A DNA stretch of 64,000 bases from Odontocerum albicorne (GCA_949825065.1 OX463859.1:27855847-27919846), one strand, 5' to 3'; counted from the stretch's first letter, positions 32,640 to 43,855 are shown. A program made the numbers and translations. The notes: generated by a model not told the origin, from the letters alone.

Positions 32640-32870
32640 TTAACTAACAGAAGAACAACTTAGAAATATACAGTGTAAATATGAGTGAAAGGCGTAGGAG
32701 AAGAAGACCAAGGAAAGTATGCTTGGATCAAGTGAATAATATGTAAATAGAATGAGAAGGTGTATGGATGTGGAAGAGGCGAAATATGTATGTCGCAATA
32801 GAAAAATTTGACCCTCTGTCCTTTCTGTCTAACCTATCAGGCAAACGGCATGAGGGTATGTATGCATATC
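32640..32870 (+). mobile_element. LINE-C 3' end, short
   Basis: AAGGCGTAGGAGAAGAAGAC, AAAGTATGCTTGGATCAAGT and AGAAGGTGTATGGATGTGGA match the LINE-C tail order. It ends near 32870 in ATGTATGCATA. Confidence 0.7.
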
Positions 32871-32984
32871 GTCGTGAATTAAAATTGTTTTCGGTGCCGT
32901 GTACACAGAAGTCAATTTATGTACGTAAATTTTTATATACACATACGAGTATGTTATCATATATTGTTATATACTTTCCAATCA

Positions 32985-33425
32985 TGGATTCGCGCTACGC
33001 TCAAACAGAGATTGTATATTGGCCTTTCCAGTTCACCGCTCCTCTTTTTTTACGTCGTCCTTAACTGTCCATGCAGTGAGACTCTGGAATCAGTTACAAA
33101 CCAATATAAGACTCGATCCGTCCTTGGCATGTTTTAAGAAGCGACTGAAAAAACTCTTCATTTCTAGTCAGTAAAATAACGTGTTTCATTCCTGATTTTT
33201 CATTTCCTTTCCTCTCCACCATCCCTTCCTTTCCTTTTGATTGATGATATCTCACTTTATATGAAAAAGAATGTTCGGGTGATTGTTCGTCTTTGTGGGG
33301 TTCGTGAGCATATGCTCACATATGTGTTTATGGATTTCATGAGCATGGATAATCATTTGAATTAATTAAGAAATTGCCGTCTGGCAATTAGCCCGCCATA
33401 TTGTATTTGCAATAAGTAAATTTCT
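32985..33425 (+). mobile_element. LINE-A 3' end
   Basis: Plus-strand copy with the RT C-terminus around 'RLYIGLSSSPLLFFYVVLNC' and 'SETLESVTNQYKTRS' in shifted frames, then TGTTTTAAGAAGCGACTGAA, the 3' UTR and the hairpin ATTGCC-GTCT-GGCAAT near 33372. A segment between about 33360 and 33367 is missing relative to other copies, so the UTR has an internal deletion. Confidence 0.85.
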
Positions 33426-33479
33426 AAAATTAGATTGACCCATTAGTATGTAACACTTTTAAAGTAAATAAATTAATCT

Positions 33480-33605
33480 GTGTCGCTCCTACGCTCCAAT
33501 AATAATAATAATAAGAGGACAATTTCTATAGCGGCGTGTATAGAGCTAACACCTTCTCAAGAGCGCTCTAACTTCTCGGACGGACGCGAACCCTTCATTA
33601 TTAAT
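33480..33605 (-). repeat. Repeat D copy
   Basis: (AAT)n edge, then CTATAGCGGCGTGTATAGAG, CTTCTCAAGAGCGCTCTAAC and a GGACGCGAACCC box. Antisense to the copies at 30140 and 58515. Confidence 0.65.
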
Positions 33606-33821
33606 AGATTTAGAATATTACTAAATAAATATATATTATATAAATAATGTAAGGATTGAAAGGTAGTGGCTGCGTCTATTCGATTATATACTTTCCCGTA
33701 TCTACTTTATATACTTTCCCGTATATATTCATGCAAGCATATTTAGTAAGAAAACCATAAAAAACTTACAAAGGGAAAACGAACAACAAATAAACCTTTG
33801 TAAATCTTCTATTGATGTGTG

Positions 33822-34497
33822 AATAACACGTCCCTCATATCTCTAAAGATTAACACGCCATTCATATATCTAAAGATTAACACGCCACTCATATATCTAA
33901 AGGTTAACACACCACTCATATCTCTAAAGATTAACACGCCACTTATATCTCTAAAAATTAACACGCCACTCATATCTCTAAAAATTAACACGTCACTCAT
34001 ATCTCTAAAGGTTAACACGCCACTCATATATGTAAAGATTAACACGCCACTCATATCTCTAAAGATTAACACGTCACTCATATATCTGAAGATTAACAAG
34101 CCACACATATCTCTAAAGATTAACACGCCACTCATATCTCTAAAGATTAACACGCCACACATATCTCTAAAGATTAACATGCCACATATATCTCTGAAGA
34201 TTAACACGCCATTCATATATCTAAAGATTAACATGCCACTCATATCTCTAAAGATTAACACGCCACTCATTTATCTTAAGATTAACACGCCACACATATC
34301 TCTAAAGATTAACATGCCACATATATCTCTGAAGATTAACACGCCACTCATATATCTAAAGATTAACATGCCACTCATATCTCTAAAGATTAACACGCCA
34401 CTCATATATCTTAAAATTAACACGCCACACATATCTCTAAAGATTAACACGCCACTCATATCTCTAAAGATTAACACGCTCCTCATATCTCTAAAAC
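33822..34497. repeat. 27-bp minisatellite, 25 copies, with higher-order units
   Basis: The consensus contains CTCATATCTCTAAAGATTAA followed by CACGCCA. The first TAACACG at 33851 and the last at 34472 are 621 bp apart, exactly 23 units, so no indel occurred. Between about 34170 and 34440 a five-unit block (135 bp), marked by ACATG, TTCAT/CTCAT and TTAAGA/TTAAAA variants, is repeated twice. Because 27 is a multiple of three, both strands are open: plus would read a nine-residue 'LISLKINTP' repeat and minus a nine-residue 'SGVLIFRDM' repeat. No signal peptide, start context or domain supports coding. Confidence 0.95.
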
Positions 34498-34499
34498 TA

Positions 34500-34720
34500 A
34501 AAGGTAGACTATTCCGCACCACAAAACCAGCAACGGGAAAAGCTACATCATAATACCCCGACTTATTCGAATTAATATGAATCTTGAAATATTAGTGAAA
34601 TGATTAAGCAATGTAGCACCTCAAAAATGTTCGCTGAAGATAACATGTACTATTTTCTAGTTCTTCTTTCTAGATAAAGAACGATCAAAGAAAAAAAAAA
34701 CAAAATATTATTTACGATTG
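34500..34720. other. Unassigned
   Basis: Flank of the 27-bp array. The plus-strand frame through the array stops at 34551-34553 in this stretch. Nothing is recognised. Confidence 0.35.
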
Positions 34721-34724
34721 TGGT

Positions 34725-34835
34725 GTCGTCGTTGCTGGGCATCGTAGTCAAGGATCCCCTCGCCAATCCAAAGCCAACTTAGTTGGAAAGAGAAGCTGTA
34801 CCTTGGACTTTCTGTCTCTTTCTTCTAATACTTTG
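34725..34835 (-). mobile_element. SINE-A 3' end fragment
   Basis: TCGTAGTCAAGGATCCCCTC, then CCAACTTAGTTGGAAAGAGA, matches the 3' ends at 42530-42590 (inverted) and 59510-59590. The head is absent. Confidence 0.7.
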
Positions 34836-34839
34836 ACGA

Positions 34840-35810
34840 AATTGGAAAGAGAGCGAAGATAAATCCATACATACGAATTCGCCAAGGGCGCCATAAACCT
34901 AGCTACGCCTCAGATTAAGTTTGATTTTAGTTGAAATCTATACAAATCGTTTTCACCTTACTGTTTGTTTTTTCCGGATCTCTGCGATAATAAACACCTT
35001 TTTTTAACCTCAGTGATAATGTTGCTGTTTTTGAAATGAAAACTAAATTATTAAAGTTTGTTTAGCACTTCTCGGAAAGCGTATACGAATGAATGAATCC
35101 TAATGCAAAAATTACATGCAATTTTCCGAATAATTTGTCCATTTTTTATTATCTTTTTCGTGATGGTTTTATGATAATTACATAATGCTTGTATACTACT
35201 GTGGCTGACAGGTGTCATTTTTTCTCCTGTGTTTGAATTTTCAAAATAAATTGAGATTTATTCGCTTGTCGAGTATTTGGGTATTCCTGAAGATGTACAG
35301 TTTTTCATTACACTTGTAATATCGTCGCGAATACTGCAAGAACACGTATCTAGGATTGCCCAAATTTTACAGGAAAGATGAAAAACGATTTTTCTGAATA
35401 AATATAATAAAATAAAAACATCACTTGGTATTGCAGTTATGAATAAATGCGTTCCGCGTTGAAAATAAATATACATGTGTTAATGCAAAATGTGTCAATG
35501 ATACAAGAAATGGCGAAAAATAGAAAAGTTACTTATACTAAAAAAAATCGAGTTACGTGTTCTTGCAATATTGGCGTAGATATATTTCTTGGTTGATTTT
35601 GTTGGTCTTGCTTTATTGTACCAGTCATCTTTATTGTATCTCTGTCACCATAAATTAAAATTGTTTTCGGTGCCGTATTCACGAACTGGACTAATCATCA
35701 TCTAAAAAAACGTCATCAATCGCACACGGAATGACTTTGTGAATGATTTTTTTGGATATCGTTTTTTTTTCTAATATATATCTCGGTGGATATGTCGTTA
35801 CTGAGTTAAG
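34840..35810. other. Unassigned AT-rich stretch
   Basis: A short shared sequence AATTAAAATTGTTTTCGGTG occurs here (about 35656) and at 32878, hinting at an old common element. No gene is seen. The minus-strand frame 35476-35258 has no recognised motif. Confidence 0.35.
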
Positions 35811-35814
35811 ACTA

Positions 35815-36200
35815 AAAGAAAGCATTTGTATAATTGTTCCTGGTGGCATTACATTGTATGAAGACTTTACAAGAAAGTATAAGTATAATTGTTCCTGGTG
35901 TCATTACATTGTATGAAGACTTTACAAGAAACTATAAGTATAATTGTTCCTGGTGTCATTACACTGTATGAATACTTTACAAGAAACTATAAATATAATT
36001 GCTCCTAGTGTACACTGTATGAAGACTTTACAAGAAACTATAAATATAATTGCTCCTGGTGTCATTACATTGGATGAAGATTTTACAAGAAAGTATAATT
36101 GTTCCTGGTGTCATTACATTGTATGAAGACTATACAATAAAGTATGAGCATAATTGTTCCAGGTATCACTAGATTGTATGAAGACTTTTATTCATTTCCG
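35815..36200 (+). repeat. 55-bp satellite, diverged block
   Basis: About seven units of the same 55-bp satellite found at 37.2-40.7 kb, with more substitutions and small deletions (for example the unit near 36005 lacks several bases). The motif TATAATTGTTCCTGGTGTCA marks each unit. Higher divergence fits an older block. Confidence 0.95.
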
Positions 36201-36224
36201 TTTTAATGTATGGAAAAAGAATCC

Positions 36225-36480
36225 ATAACAAATGATGAAGACATGAACACTTTTTGACCACGTCGAAAGATTGAACGATTAAAGATTTCTATAAAATATT
36301 CAGAAAGATCTAAGAAGTTATAAAAAGAGGGAAAGTAAAGTCTTTATAATAGGAGAGTATACATGACGAGGTATATGGGCATTACAGAAGTAAAAAATAT
36401 GCGCCAGAATAGAATGAAGAAGAGATATGTTATCTCTGCTTACCCCAATAGGGGCATGGCATGATTGTGATAGGGATTTT
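36225..36480 (+). mobile_element. LINE-C 3' end, very decayed
   Basis: AATATGCGCCAGAATAGAAT, then TGTTATCTCTGCTTACCCC and AATAGGGGCATGGCATGATT, follow the LINE-C terminal order seen at 14230 and 47730. Coding content is not readable. Confidence 0.5.
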
Positions 36481-36849
36481 TTTTCATTTTATTTATTTGT
36501 TACAATACCAAACAAATTTATTATTATCACATTTTTATCATGAAACGTACATATGTAAATAATTTGTGATGCGTGACATGTCTGCGGTATAGTACGGGCT
36601 TAAAATACAGATGAATGTTTTTCCTCTATTTACACCGGATCTGCTTGGTCAGGTCAACCATAGTTGTATTTTTTGTTATGTTTTCCAAACTAAAAAATCT
36701 ATTGTATTGTATTATACTGTTATTGTAGCTACACAGTATAAAAATATATGCCAAATTCACATACTATCTAAAATGTTACATATTTAGCTGTCCCGCAGCC
36801 TCCTCTTGTCTCTCTGTAAAATTTCAGCGTCTTCCCGATCATATACTTG

Positions 36850-37157
36850 CGCTTCGCTAAGACAGATATTGTTTATTGGTATTCCCAGTTCACCGCTCCC
36901 TTTTTACGTCGTTCTTTTCTGTCCATGCATTGAGACTCTGGAACCGGTTACAAACCAATGTTAGACTCGTCCCGTCCTTGGAAAGCTTTCAGAAGCGATT
37001 TAAAAAAGTCTTAATTCCTAGTCAGTAGTATAACGTGCTTCATTCCTGATTTTTATTTCTACTCCACCATCGTTTGATTGATGAAATCTCACTTTTACTT
37101 TAATATGTCATATGTCCGTAAATTTCATAAATCTAATATGAACAATCATTTGAATAT
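36850..37157 (+). mobile_element. LINE-A 3' region, left part, split by satellite
   Basis: Plus-strand LINE-A with RT C-terminal codons, shown by ACTCTGGAACCGGTTACAAA and CAGAAGCGATTTAAAAAAGT, then the 3' UTR up to AATCATTTGAATATTTTAAA. There the 55-bp satellite begins. The rest of this LINE, starting TTTTTCGCAACCATG, appears at about 40880, after the whole array. The array therefore sits inside the LINE. Confidence 0.85.
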
Positions 37158-37159
37158 TT

Positions 37160-40100
37160 TAAATGAAGACTTTACAAGAAACTATAAGTATAATTGTTCC
37201 TGGTGTCACTACACTGTATGAAGACTTTACAAGAAACTATAAGTATAATTGTTCCTGGTGTCACTACACTGTATGAAGACTTTACAAGAAATTATAAGTA
37301 TAATTGTTCCTGGTGTCACTACACTGTATGAAGACTTTACAAGAAACTATAAGTATAATTGTTCCTGGTGTTACTACACTGTATGAAGACTTTACAAGAA
37401 ACTATAAGTATAATTGTTCCTGGTGTCACTACACTGTATGAAGACTTTACAAGAAACTATAAGTATAATTGTTCCTGGTGTCACTACACTGTATGAATAA
37501 TTTACAAGAAACTATAAGTATAATTGTTCCTGGTGTCACTACACTGTATGAATAATTTACAAGAAACTATAAGTATAATTGTTCTTGGTGTCACTACACT
37601 TTAAGAAGCGATTTAAAAAAGTCTTAATTTCTAGTCAGTAGTATAACGTGCTTCATTCCTGATTTTTATTTCTACTCCACCATCGTTTGATTGATGAAAT
37701 CTCACTTTTACTTTAATATGTCATATGTCCGTAAATTTCATAAATCTAATATGAACAATCATTTGAATATTTTAAATGAAGACTTTACAAGAAACTATAA
37801 GTATAATTGTTCCTGGTGTCACTACACTGTATGAAGACTTTACAAGAAACTATAAGTATAATTGTTCCTGGTGTCACTACACTGTATGAAGACTTTACAA
37901 GAAATTATAAGTATAATTGTTCCTGGTGTCACTACACTGTATGAAGACTTTACAAGAAACTATAAGTATAATTGTTCCTGGTGTTACTACACTGTATGAA
38001 GACTTTACAAGAAACTATAAGTATAATTGTTCCTGGTGTCACTACACTGTATGAAGACTTTACAAGAAACTATAAGTATAATTGTTCCTGGTGTCACTAC
38101 ACTGTATGAATAATTTACAAGAAACTATAAGTATAATTGTTCCTGGTGTCACTACACTGTATGAATAATTTACAAGAAACTATAAGTATAATTGTTCTTG
38201 GTGTCACTACACTTTAAGAAGCGATTTAAAAAAGTCTTAATTTCTAGTCAGTAGTATAACGTGCTTCATTCCTGATTTTTATTTCTACTCCACCATCGTT
38301 TGATTGATGAAATCTCACTTTTACTTTAATATGTCATATGTCCGTAAATTTCATAAATCTAATATGAACAATCATTTGAATATTTTAAATGAAGACTTTA
38401 CAAGAAACTATAAGTATAATTGTTCCTGGTGTCACTACACTGTATGAAGACTTTACAAGAAACTATAAGTATAATTGTTCCTGGTGTCACTACACTGTAT
38501 GAAGACTTTACAAGAAATTATAAGTATAATTGTTCCTGGTGTCACTACACTGTATGAAGACTTTACAAGAAACTATAAGTATAATTGTTCCTGGTGTTAC
38601 TTCACTGTATGAAGACTTTACAAGAAACTATAAGTATAATTGTTCCTGGTGTCACTACACTGTATGAAGACTTTACAAGAAACTATAAGTATAATTGTTC
38701 CTGGTGTCACTACACTGTATGAATAATTTACAAGAAACTATAAGTATAATTGTTCCTGGTGTCACTACACTGTATGAATAATTTACAAGAAACTATAAGC
38801 ATAATTGTTCCTGGTGTCACTACACTGTATGAAGACTTTACAAGAAACTATAAGTATAATTGTTCTTGGTGTCATTACACTGTATGAAGACTTTACAAGA
38901 AACTATAAGTATAATTGTTCTTGGTGTCACTACACTGTATGAAGACTTTACAAGAAACTATAAGTATAATTGTTCTTGGTGTCACTACACTTTAAGAAGC
39001 GATTTAAAAAAGTCTTAATTTCTAGTCAGTAGTATAACGTGCTTCATTCCTGATTTTTATTTCTACTCCACCATCGTTTGATTGATGAAATCTCACTTTT
39101 ACTTTAATATGTCATATGTCCGTAAATTTCATAAATCTAATATGAACAATCATTTGAATATTTTAAATGAAGACTTTACAAGAAACTATAAGTATAATTG
39201 TTCCTGGTGTCACTACACTGTATGAAGACTTTACAAGAAACTATAAGTATAATTGTTCCTGGTGTCACTACACTGTATGAAGACTTTACAAGAAATTATA
39301 AGTATAATTGTTCCTGGTGTCACTACACTGTATGAAGACTTTACAAGAAACTATAAGTATAATTGTTCCTGGTGTTACTACACTGTATGAAGACTTTACA
39401 AGAAACTATAAGTATAATTGTTCCTGGTGTCACTACACTGTATGAAGACTTTACAAGAAACTATAAGTATAATTGTTCCTGGTGTCACTACACTGTATGA
39501 ATAATTTACAAGAAACTATAAGTATAATTGTTCCTGGTGTCACTACACTGTATGAAGACTTTACAAGAAACTATAAGTATAATTGTTCTTGGTGTCATTA
39601 CACTGTATGAAGACTTTACAAGAAACTATAAGTATAATTGTTCTTGGTGTCACTACACTGTATGAAGACTTTACAAGAAACTATAAGTATAATTGTTCTT
39701 GGTGTCACTACACTGTATGAAGACTTTACAAGAAACTATAAGTATAATTGTTCTTGGTGTCACTACACTGTATGAAGACTTTACAAGAAACTATAAGTAT
39801 AATTGTTCTTGGTGTCACTACACTTTAAGAAGCGATTTAAAAAAGTCTTAATTTCTAGTCAGTAGTATAACGTGCTTCATTCCTGATTTTTATTTCTACT
39901 CCACCATCGTTTGATTGATGAAATCTCACTTTTACTTTAATATGTCATATGTCCGTAAATTTCATAAATCTAATATGAACAATCATTTGAATATTTTAAA
40001 TGAAGACTTTACAAGAAACTATAAGTATAATTGTTCCTGGTGTCACTACACTGTATGAAGACTTTACAAGAAACTATAAGTATAATTGTTCCTGGTGTCA

Positions 40101-40712
40101 CTACACTGTATGAAGACTTTACAAGAAATTATAAGTATAATTGTTCCTGGTGTCACTACACTGTATGAAGACTTTACAAGAAACTATAAGTATAATTGTT
40201 CCTGGTGTTACTACACTGTATGAAGACTTTACAAGAAACTATAAGTATAATTGTTCCTGGTGTCACTACACTGTATGAAGACTTTACAAGAAACTATAAG
40301 TATAATTGTTCCTGGTGTCACTACACTGTATGAATAATTTACAAGAAACTATAAGTATAATTGTTCCTGGTGTCACTACACTGTATGAATAATTTACAAG
40401 AAACTATAAGTATAATTGTTCCTGGTGTCACTACACTGTATGAAGACTTTACAAGAAACTATAAGTATAATTGTTCTTGGTGTCATTACACTGTATGAAG
40501 ACTTTACAAGAAACTATAAGTATAATTGTTCTTGGTGTCACTACACTGTATGAAGACTTTACAAGAAACTATAAGTATAATTGTTCTTGGTGTCACTACA
40601 CTGTATGAAGACTTTACAAGAAACTATAAGTATAATTGTTCTTGGTGTCACTACACTGTATGAAGACTTTACAAGAAACTATAAGTATAATTGTTCTTGG
40701 TGTCACTACACT
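37160..40712 (+). repeat. Higher-order satellite: 55-bp monomers plus LINE-A segment
   Basis: Five blocks, each a run of 55-bp monomers (containing GAAGACTTTACAAGAAACTA and TAATTGTTCCTGGTGTCACT) followed by the same 173-bp LINE-A 3' segment. The marker AACAATCATTTGAAT lies at 37141, 37754, 38367, 39145, 39978 and 40866. Block lengths are 613, 613, 778, 833 and 888 bp, matching 8, 8, 11, 12 and 13 monomers; I counted monomers in the first block (8) and the last block (13). Position-specific variants (AAATTATAAG in the third monomer, GTGTTACT in the fourth, GAATAATTT in late ones, TTCTTGG in the last) recur in the same order, so blocks were copied whole. It is non-coding. Confidence 0.97.
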
Positions 40713-40985
40713 TTAAGAAGCGATTTAAAAAAGTCTTAATTTCTAGTCAGTAGTATAACGTGCTTCATTCCTGATTTTTATTTCTACTCCACCATCGTTT
40801 GATTGATGAAATCTCACTTTTACTTTAATATGTCATATGTCCGTAAATTTCATAAATCTAATATGAACAATCATTTGAATATTTTTCGCAACCATGTACG
40901 TTAACTTGCCTTATTTACTTTTGTCCGGTTAGTTGAAAAATTACCGCCTAGCAATAAGCCAGCTAAATTGTATTTGCAATGATAT
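40713..40985 (+). mobile_element. LINE-A 3' region, right part
   Basis: The last LINE-A segment in the array continues past the usual junction into the true LINE tail: CGCAACCATGTACGTTAACT, ACTTTTGTCCGGTTAGTTGA, and a decayed hairpin ATTACC-GCCT-AGCAAT, ending in a TTGTATTTGCAATGATATAT stretch. It completes the LINE copy begun at 36850. Confidence 0.85.
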
Positions 40986-41004
40986 ATTTATTTGTCACTA
41001 TTAT

Positions 41005-41110
41005 TTTCTTAATAGCAATTGTGTGTCCAAATTAAATTACCTGTTGTTGTTTTTTTTCGCAAATTATGTATATTTCTTGTTATGTGTAAAATAAAAAAAA
41101 ATAAATGAAG
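41005..41110 (+). mobile_element. LINE-B 3' terminus
   Basis: GTGTGTCCAAATTAAATTAC, TCGCAAATTATGTATATTTC and TTGTTATGTGTAAAATAAAA match the LINE-B end at 46960-47045. Only the last 100 bp remain. Confidence 0.7.
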
Positions 41111-41127
41111 CGTTAAATAAATAAATA

Positions 41128-41310
41128 TAACCTCGTGGACTTATTGGCATATGGCAATATCTACCTAGCAACCAGAAATATGTTAAAAAGGCCTGAAGTG
41201 AAAACCAGACTGGAATCCTTTTTTTTTTTAAATGGACTCTAAAGGGAATCGAATCAGCAACCTTCGAATCGCCAGACAAGCGTCTTACAAACTAGGCCAC
41301 GGAGGACCTA
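41128..41310 (-). mobile_element. SINE-B copy
   Basis: Minus-strand copy with head CCGTGGCCTAGTTTGTAAGA (box A region) and a GATTCGATTCCC box, the body with ACTTCAGGCC, and a tail with the decayed hairpin ATTGGC-ATAT-GGCAAT. The minus-strand frame over it is a shadow. Confidence 0.8.
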
Positions 41311-41439
41311 TCAACGCATTAAAAATCTGTGGAAACTTCTTAACTGTCAAATCCTTCAGACGAGTGTTCTGTTTTTTTTTTTCATAACGATATCTAAAGA
41401 AAGTATAAAAATATATATATTATATTAATGCGTTATCTC

Positions 41440-41482
41440 AGTACTGACGTATAGACTTATTCAGTACTGACGTATTCACAAT
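41440..41482 (+). repeat. Short tandem duplication
   Basis: CAGTACTGACGTATAGACTTATT-type unit of about 23 bp, two copies. Confidence 0.85.
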
Positions 41483-41489
41483 GCAAATA

Positions 41490-41990
41490 ATCCATCATCG
41501 CAGGGTGACAGAGAAAGCCATGGTGATAAAAATGCTCAATATCTCATTAGGGGACCGGAAAACAAATGAATTAGTAAGGCAGCAGACCAAAATCGTAGAT
41601 TTCACTTAAAAAATTGCCACTAACAGGTGGAACTAGACAGAACATATTTCCAGATGAATCGATGATAAATAAACCCAGAAAGAGCTGAAGTGGCAGAGCG
41701 CATTTCCAGATGTATTGATGATAAGTAAACCCAGAAAGAGCTGGGGTGGCAGAGCATATTTCCTGATCTATCGATGATAAATGAACCCAGAAAGAGCTGG
41801 AGTGGAGACCAAGGACAGTAAAAAATACTTTCGGAAGACCTCTTGCAAGATGGTCGGATGACATCAAGAAAACTACTGAACACAACTGCAAGCATTGTTC
41901 GCATGTTATGAACGAATGTAGGAGAAAAGAGGAGGCATATATCCAGCACTGGAGTTAACCTGACTGATGATGATGAACTAAGAAGAAGGG
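41490..41990 (+). mobile_element. RTE-like LINE RT C-terminus with internal 60-bp triplication
   Basis: Plus-strand reading gives 'RVTEKAMVIKMLNISLGDRK', the common RTE block (VT.RAMER.MLGISLRDR), then 'QQTKIVDFT'. A segment coding 'HISR.IDDK.TQKELKWQ' appears nearly three times in tandem (period about 60 bp, about 41636-41810). It is followed by 'GRPLARWSDDIKKTTE' (frame shifted), 'CRRKEEAYIQHWS' and a stop with a GATGATGATGA tail, the usual end of this LINE type. The long minus-strand frames across the region are antisense shadows. Confidence 0.8.
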
Positions 41991-41999
41991 AAAAGATAA

Positions 42000-42205
42000 A
42001 GTTGTACTCGCATGTTTTTTGAGATATGGAAATAGCGTCAAATTCTTTGCATCTCGTGAACTGCAAAACACACTTAATGGACGTACAAGTGCATATACAA
42101 AAAGGAACCAATTCATAAAATACATTTTTTTTATTAATTTGATACATCGGATAAGTCGTTTATCCAAAAAATTCAAACAAATCACATGGGCATATATCTC
42201 ATAGT
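42000..42205. other. Unassigned between two elements
   Basis: No recognised motif. The short plus-strand frame 42019-42204 is unremarkable. Confidence 0.35.
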
Positions 42206-42209
42206 GGAA

Positions 42210-42590
42210 TTCCACCTTAGTGAGATGCATAGCCGCGCGGTAACGCACTGATCTTCCGTGCAGAAGTTCGCCGTTTCGAACCTTACTATCCTCGAATAAC
42301 ACAGGAATTTTTTTCCGCCTAGTATTGGAGAGTATAAGGATACCTATGACTTCACTCATATATATTCTTTCAAAACAAAATGGATAAAACATGCCGATGT
42401 GCTCCGATCGCCTAACTTCCGTATGCCACCGGATCCAGTACAGCGATGTGGTTGATAAATTTACTGGTGTGCAACGGCTCACTCGCTTAAGAGGATAAAA
42501 AAATAAAGAGTCCACAACACAGCTTAACTTACCAACTGAATTAAAGTTGGAATGGCAAGGGGATCCTCGACTACGAGGACCAGCAAAGTT
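42210..42590 (+). mobile_element. SINE-A, full-length copy
   Basis: Best copy of the family. The head CATAGCCGCGCGGTAACGCA is box A-like (compare the tRNA-Ser/Leu type GGCCGAGTGGTTAAGGC) and the box B-like region is GCCGTTTCGAACC. The body follows with TCCGCCTAGTATTGGAGAGT, ATGCCGATGTGCTCCGATCG and GGTGTGCAACGGCTCACTCG. The 3' end has AAGTTGGAATGGCAAGGGGA and a small palindrome in TCCTCGACTACGAGGACC. Pol III transcription is inferred from the two boxes. A 223-codon minus-strand frame over it is antisense chance. Confidence 0.85.
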
Positions 42591-42599
42591 CCATCTTAG

Positions 42600-43685
42600 T
42601 AAAAAACATGTTCCACAAAAGCTCATACAAAGCGGCGTAATGCTTCATTTATTAAACCAGAACAAGATAAACGACGATTGAGTCCTTTTAACGTTATTAC
42701 GTTCAATTTTTTTAAACACCAGTGGCTTTCTAACATTTAAGGACTTTATATTGTGTTATACACTTTCGTTATAAACTATACAACTTGACAAAGAACTCCA
42801 AAATCTCATCAGCCCTTGTCAAAGAGCCACCCTGTTGTTTAATTATTTTTAATTGGAAGGCGTGATATTACAAAAATCACCACTGACACATTTACTAAGT
42901 TTAAATCACTGTCACGGATACCTTAAATCATTATGATACAAAAGTTTATTGATTGCAATAAATTGCTTTAAAGCAATAAATCCATCTACATATAAGACAC
43001 ATAATAGAAATAAGACACGACGCTACCACATAGAGCAAATATTTTGCAAAATTGGTTGTTAAATTTCTAGAAATATTTTTTTTTGCGTTTTACAAATAGA
43101 CAACAAGTGATTTCTTATATCAATCAATCACTCGCGGACATGGAAAAACCACCACTCAGCTTTAATCCTCCCATAATTATTCTTATAAGTAAACCGCTTG
43201 AATTCTAATGAACGACTCAATGAATTATGTAAATGATCGTGCTTAATATTAATCGACCAACCGACGAGATAAATTTGTTTTTATTCTTAGAGAGTATTTC
43301 ATCTGAATAAGTTATTTGTAGCTTACCTTCTAGTTTTACATAATAAAAACACTCAAGACACAATTTACCACATGTTAAGCCTTTATAGAGACCATTTATT
43401 TAGCTCTGGAAAAACTGTTCGAAACTGTCATAACTATTTGAGGTATATTTTATGAATTATTGTTTTTTTTTAATTAATATATTTATTTGTCACTATTAAT
43501 TTCTTAAATTGTTGAACGAAAGATCTCACGACCGTTTAATAAATTTAATTTCTTGCATGTACGAGTATGTATGCTTGTTGGCGAGCTCGATTAAACGATG
43601 ATTGGTAGCCTAAGGCTACATTCTCATTTGACCGCATTTATACTAACTGCCAATTTGCTTACTAAATCAGATGTGAATTGATTTC
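42600..43685. other. Unassigned AT-rich stretch
   Basis: No gene, tandem repeat or terminal repeat pair is recognised over about 1.1 kb. Confidence 0.4.
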
Positions 43686-43689
43686 AGCG

Positions 43690-43855
43690 TTGCAAAGATT
43701 CACCTATGCTATTTTTTTTCTAAAATTATCCGATACAAGAACGATCAATTTCTACGGTCAAATAGAGAATATATACTACCCAAATAGCAAAATTCCTCAA
43801 CTTGCTCCAATCTTTAATTTTTCCCACATGTGTTTATTTACTTTTCCTATCGCAC
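43690..43855 (-). mobile_element. LINE-C fragment, antisense
   Basis: The minus strand reads 'LRNFAIWVVYI' or, in a neighbouring frame, an 'EEFCYLGS'-like block, the counterpart of 'EEFCYFGSMFSGD' at 13560. The DNA ACCCAAATAGCAAAATTCCT is close to the antisense of the 13565-13600 stretch. The plus-strand open frame is a shadow. Confidence 0.55.

Noticed and set aside
33819..34553. A 244-codon plus-strand repeat protein
   Set aside because: The 27-bp unit is a multiple of three with no stop, so openness is automatic, and the opposite strand is open as well. No signal peptide or domain.
35815..40712. A CRISPR-like direct repeat array
   Set aside because: The units are contiguous 55-bp monomers with no unique spacers, in an animal-type genome. 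It is satellite DNA.
42225..42310. A functional tRNA gene
   Set aside because: Box A and box B are present, but no acceptor stem can be formed and the sequence continues into a family-specific body. The same holds for 26730, 52950 and 58515. These are SINE heads.
41955..42626. A 223-codon open frame on the minus strand
   Set aside because: It runs antisense through a full-length SINE-A and into the end of a LINE. Long antisense frames are common in this SINE because it is relatively GC-rich. No domain is recognisable.
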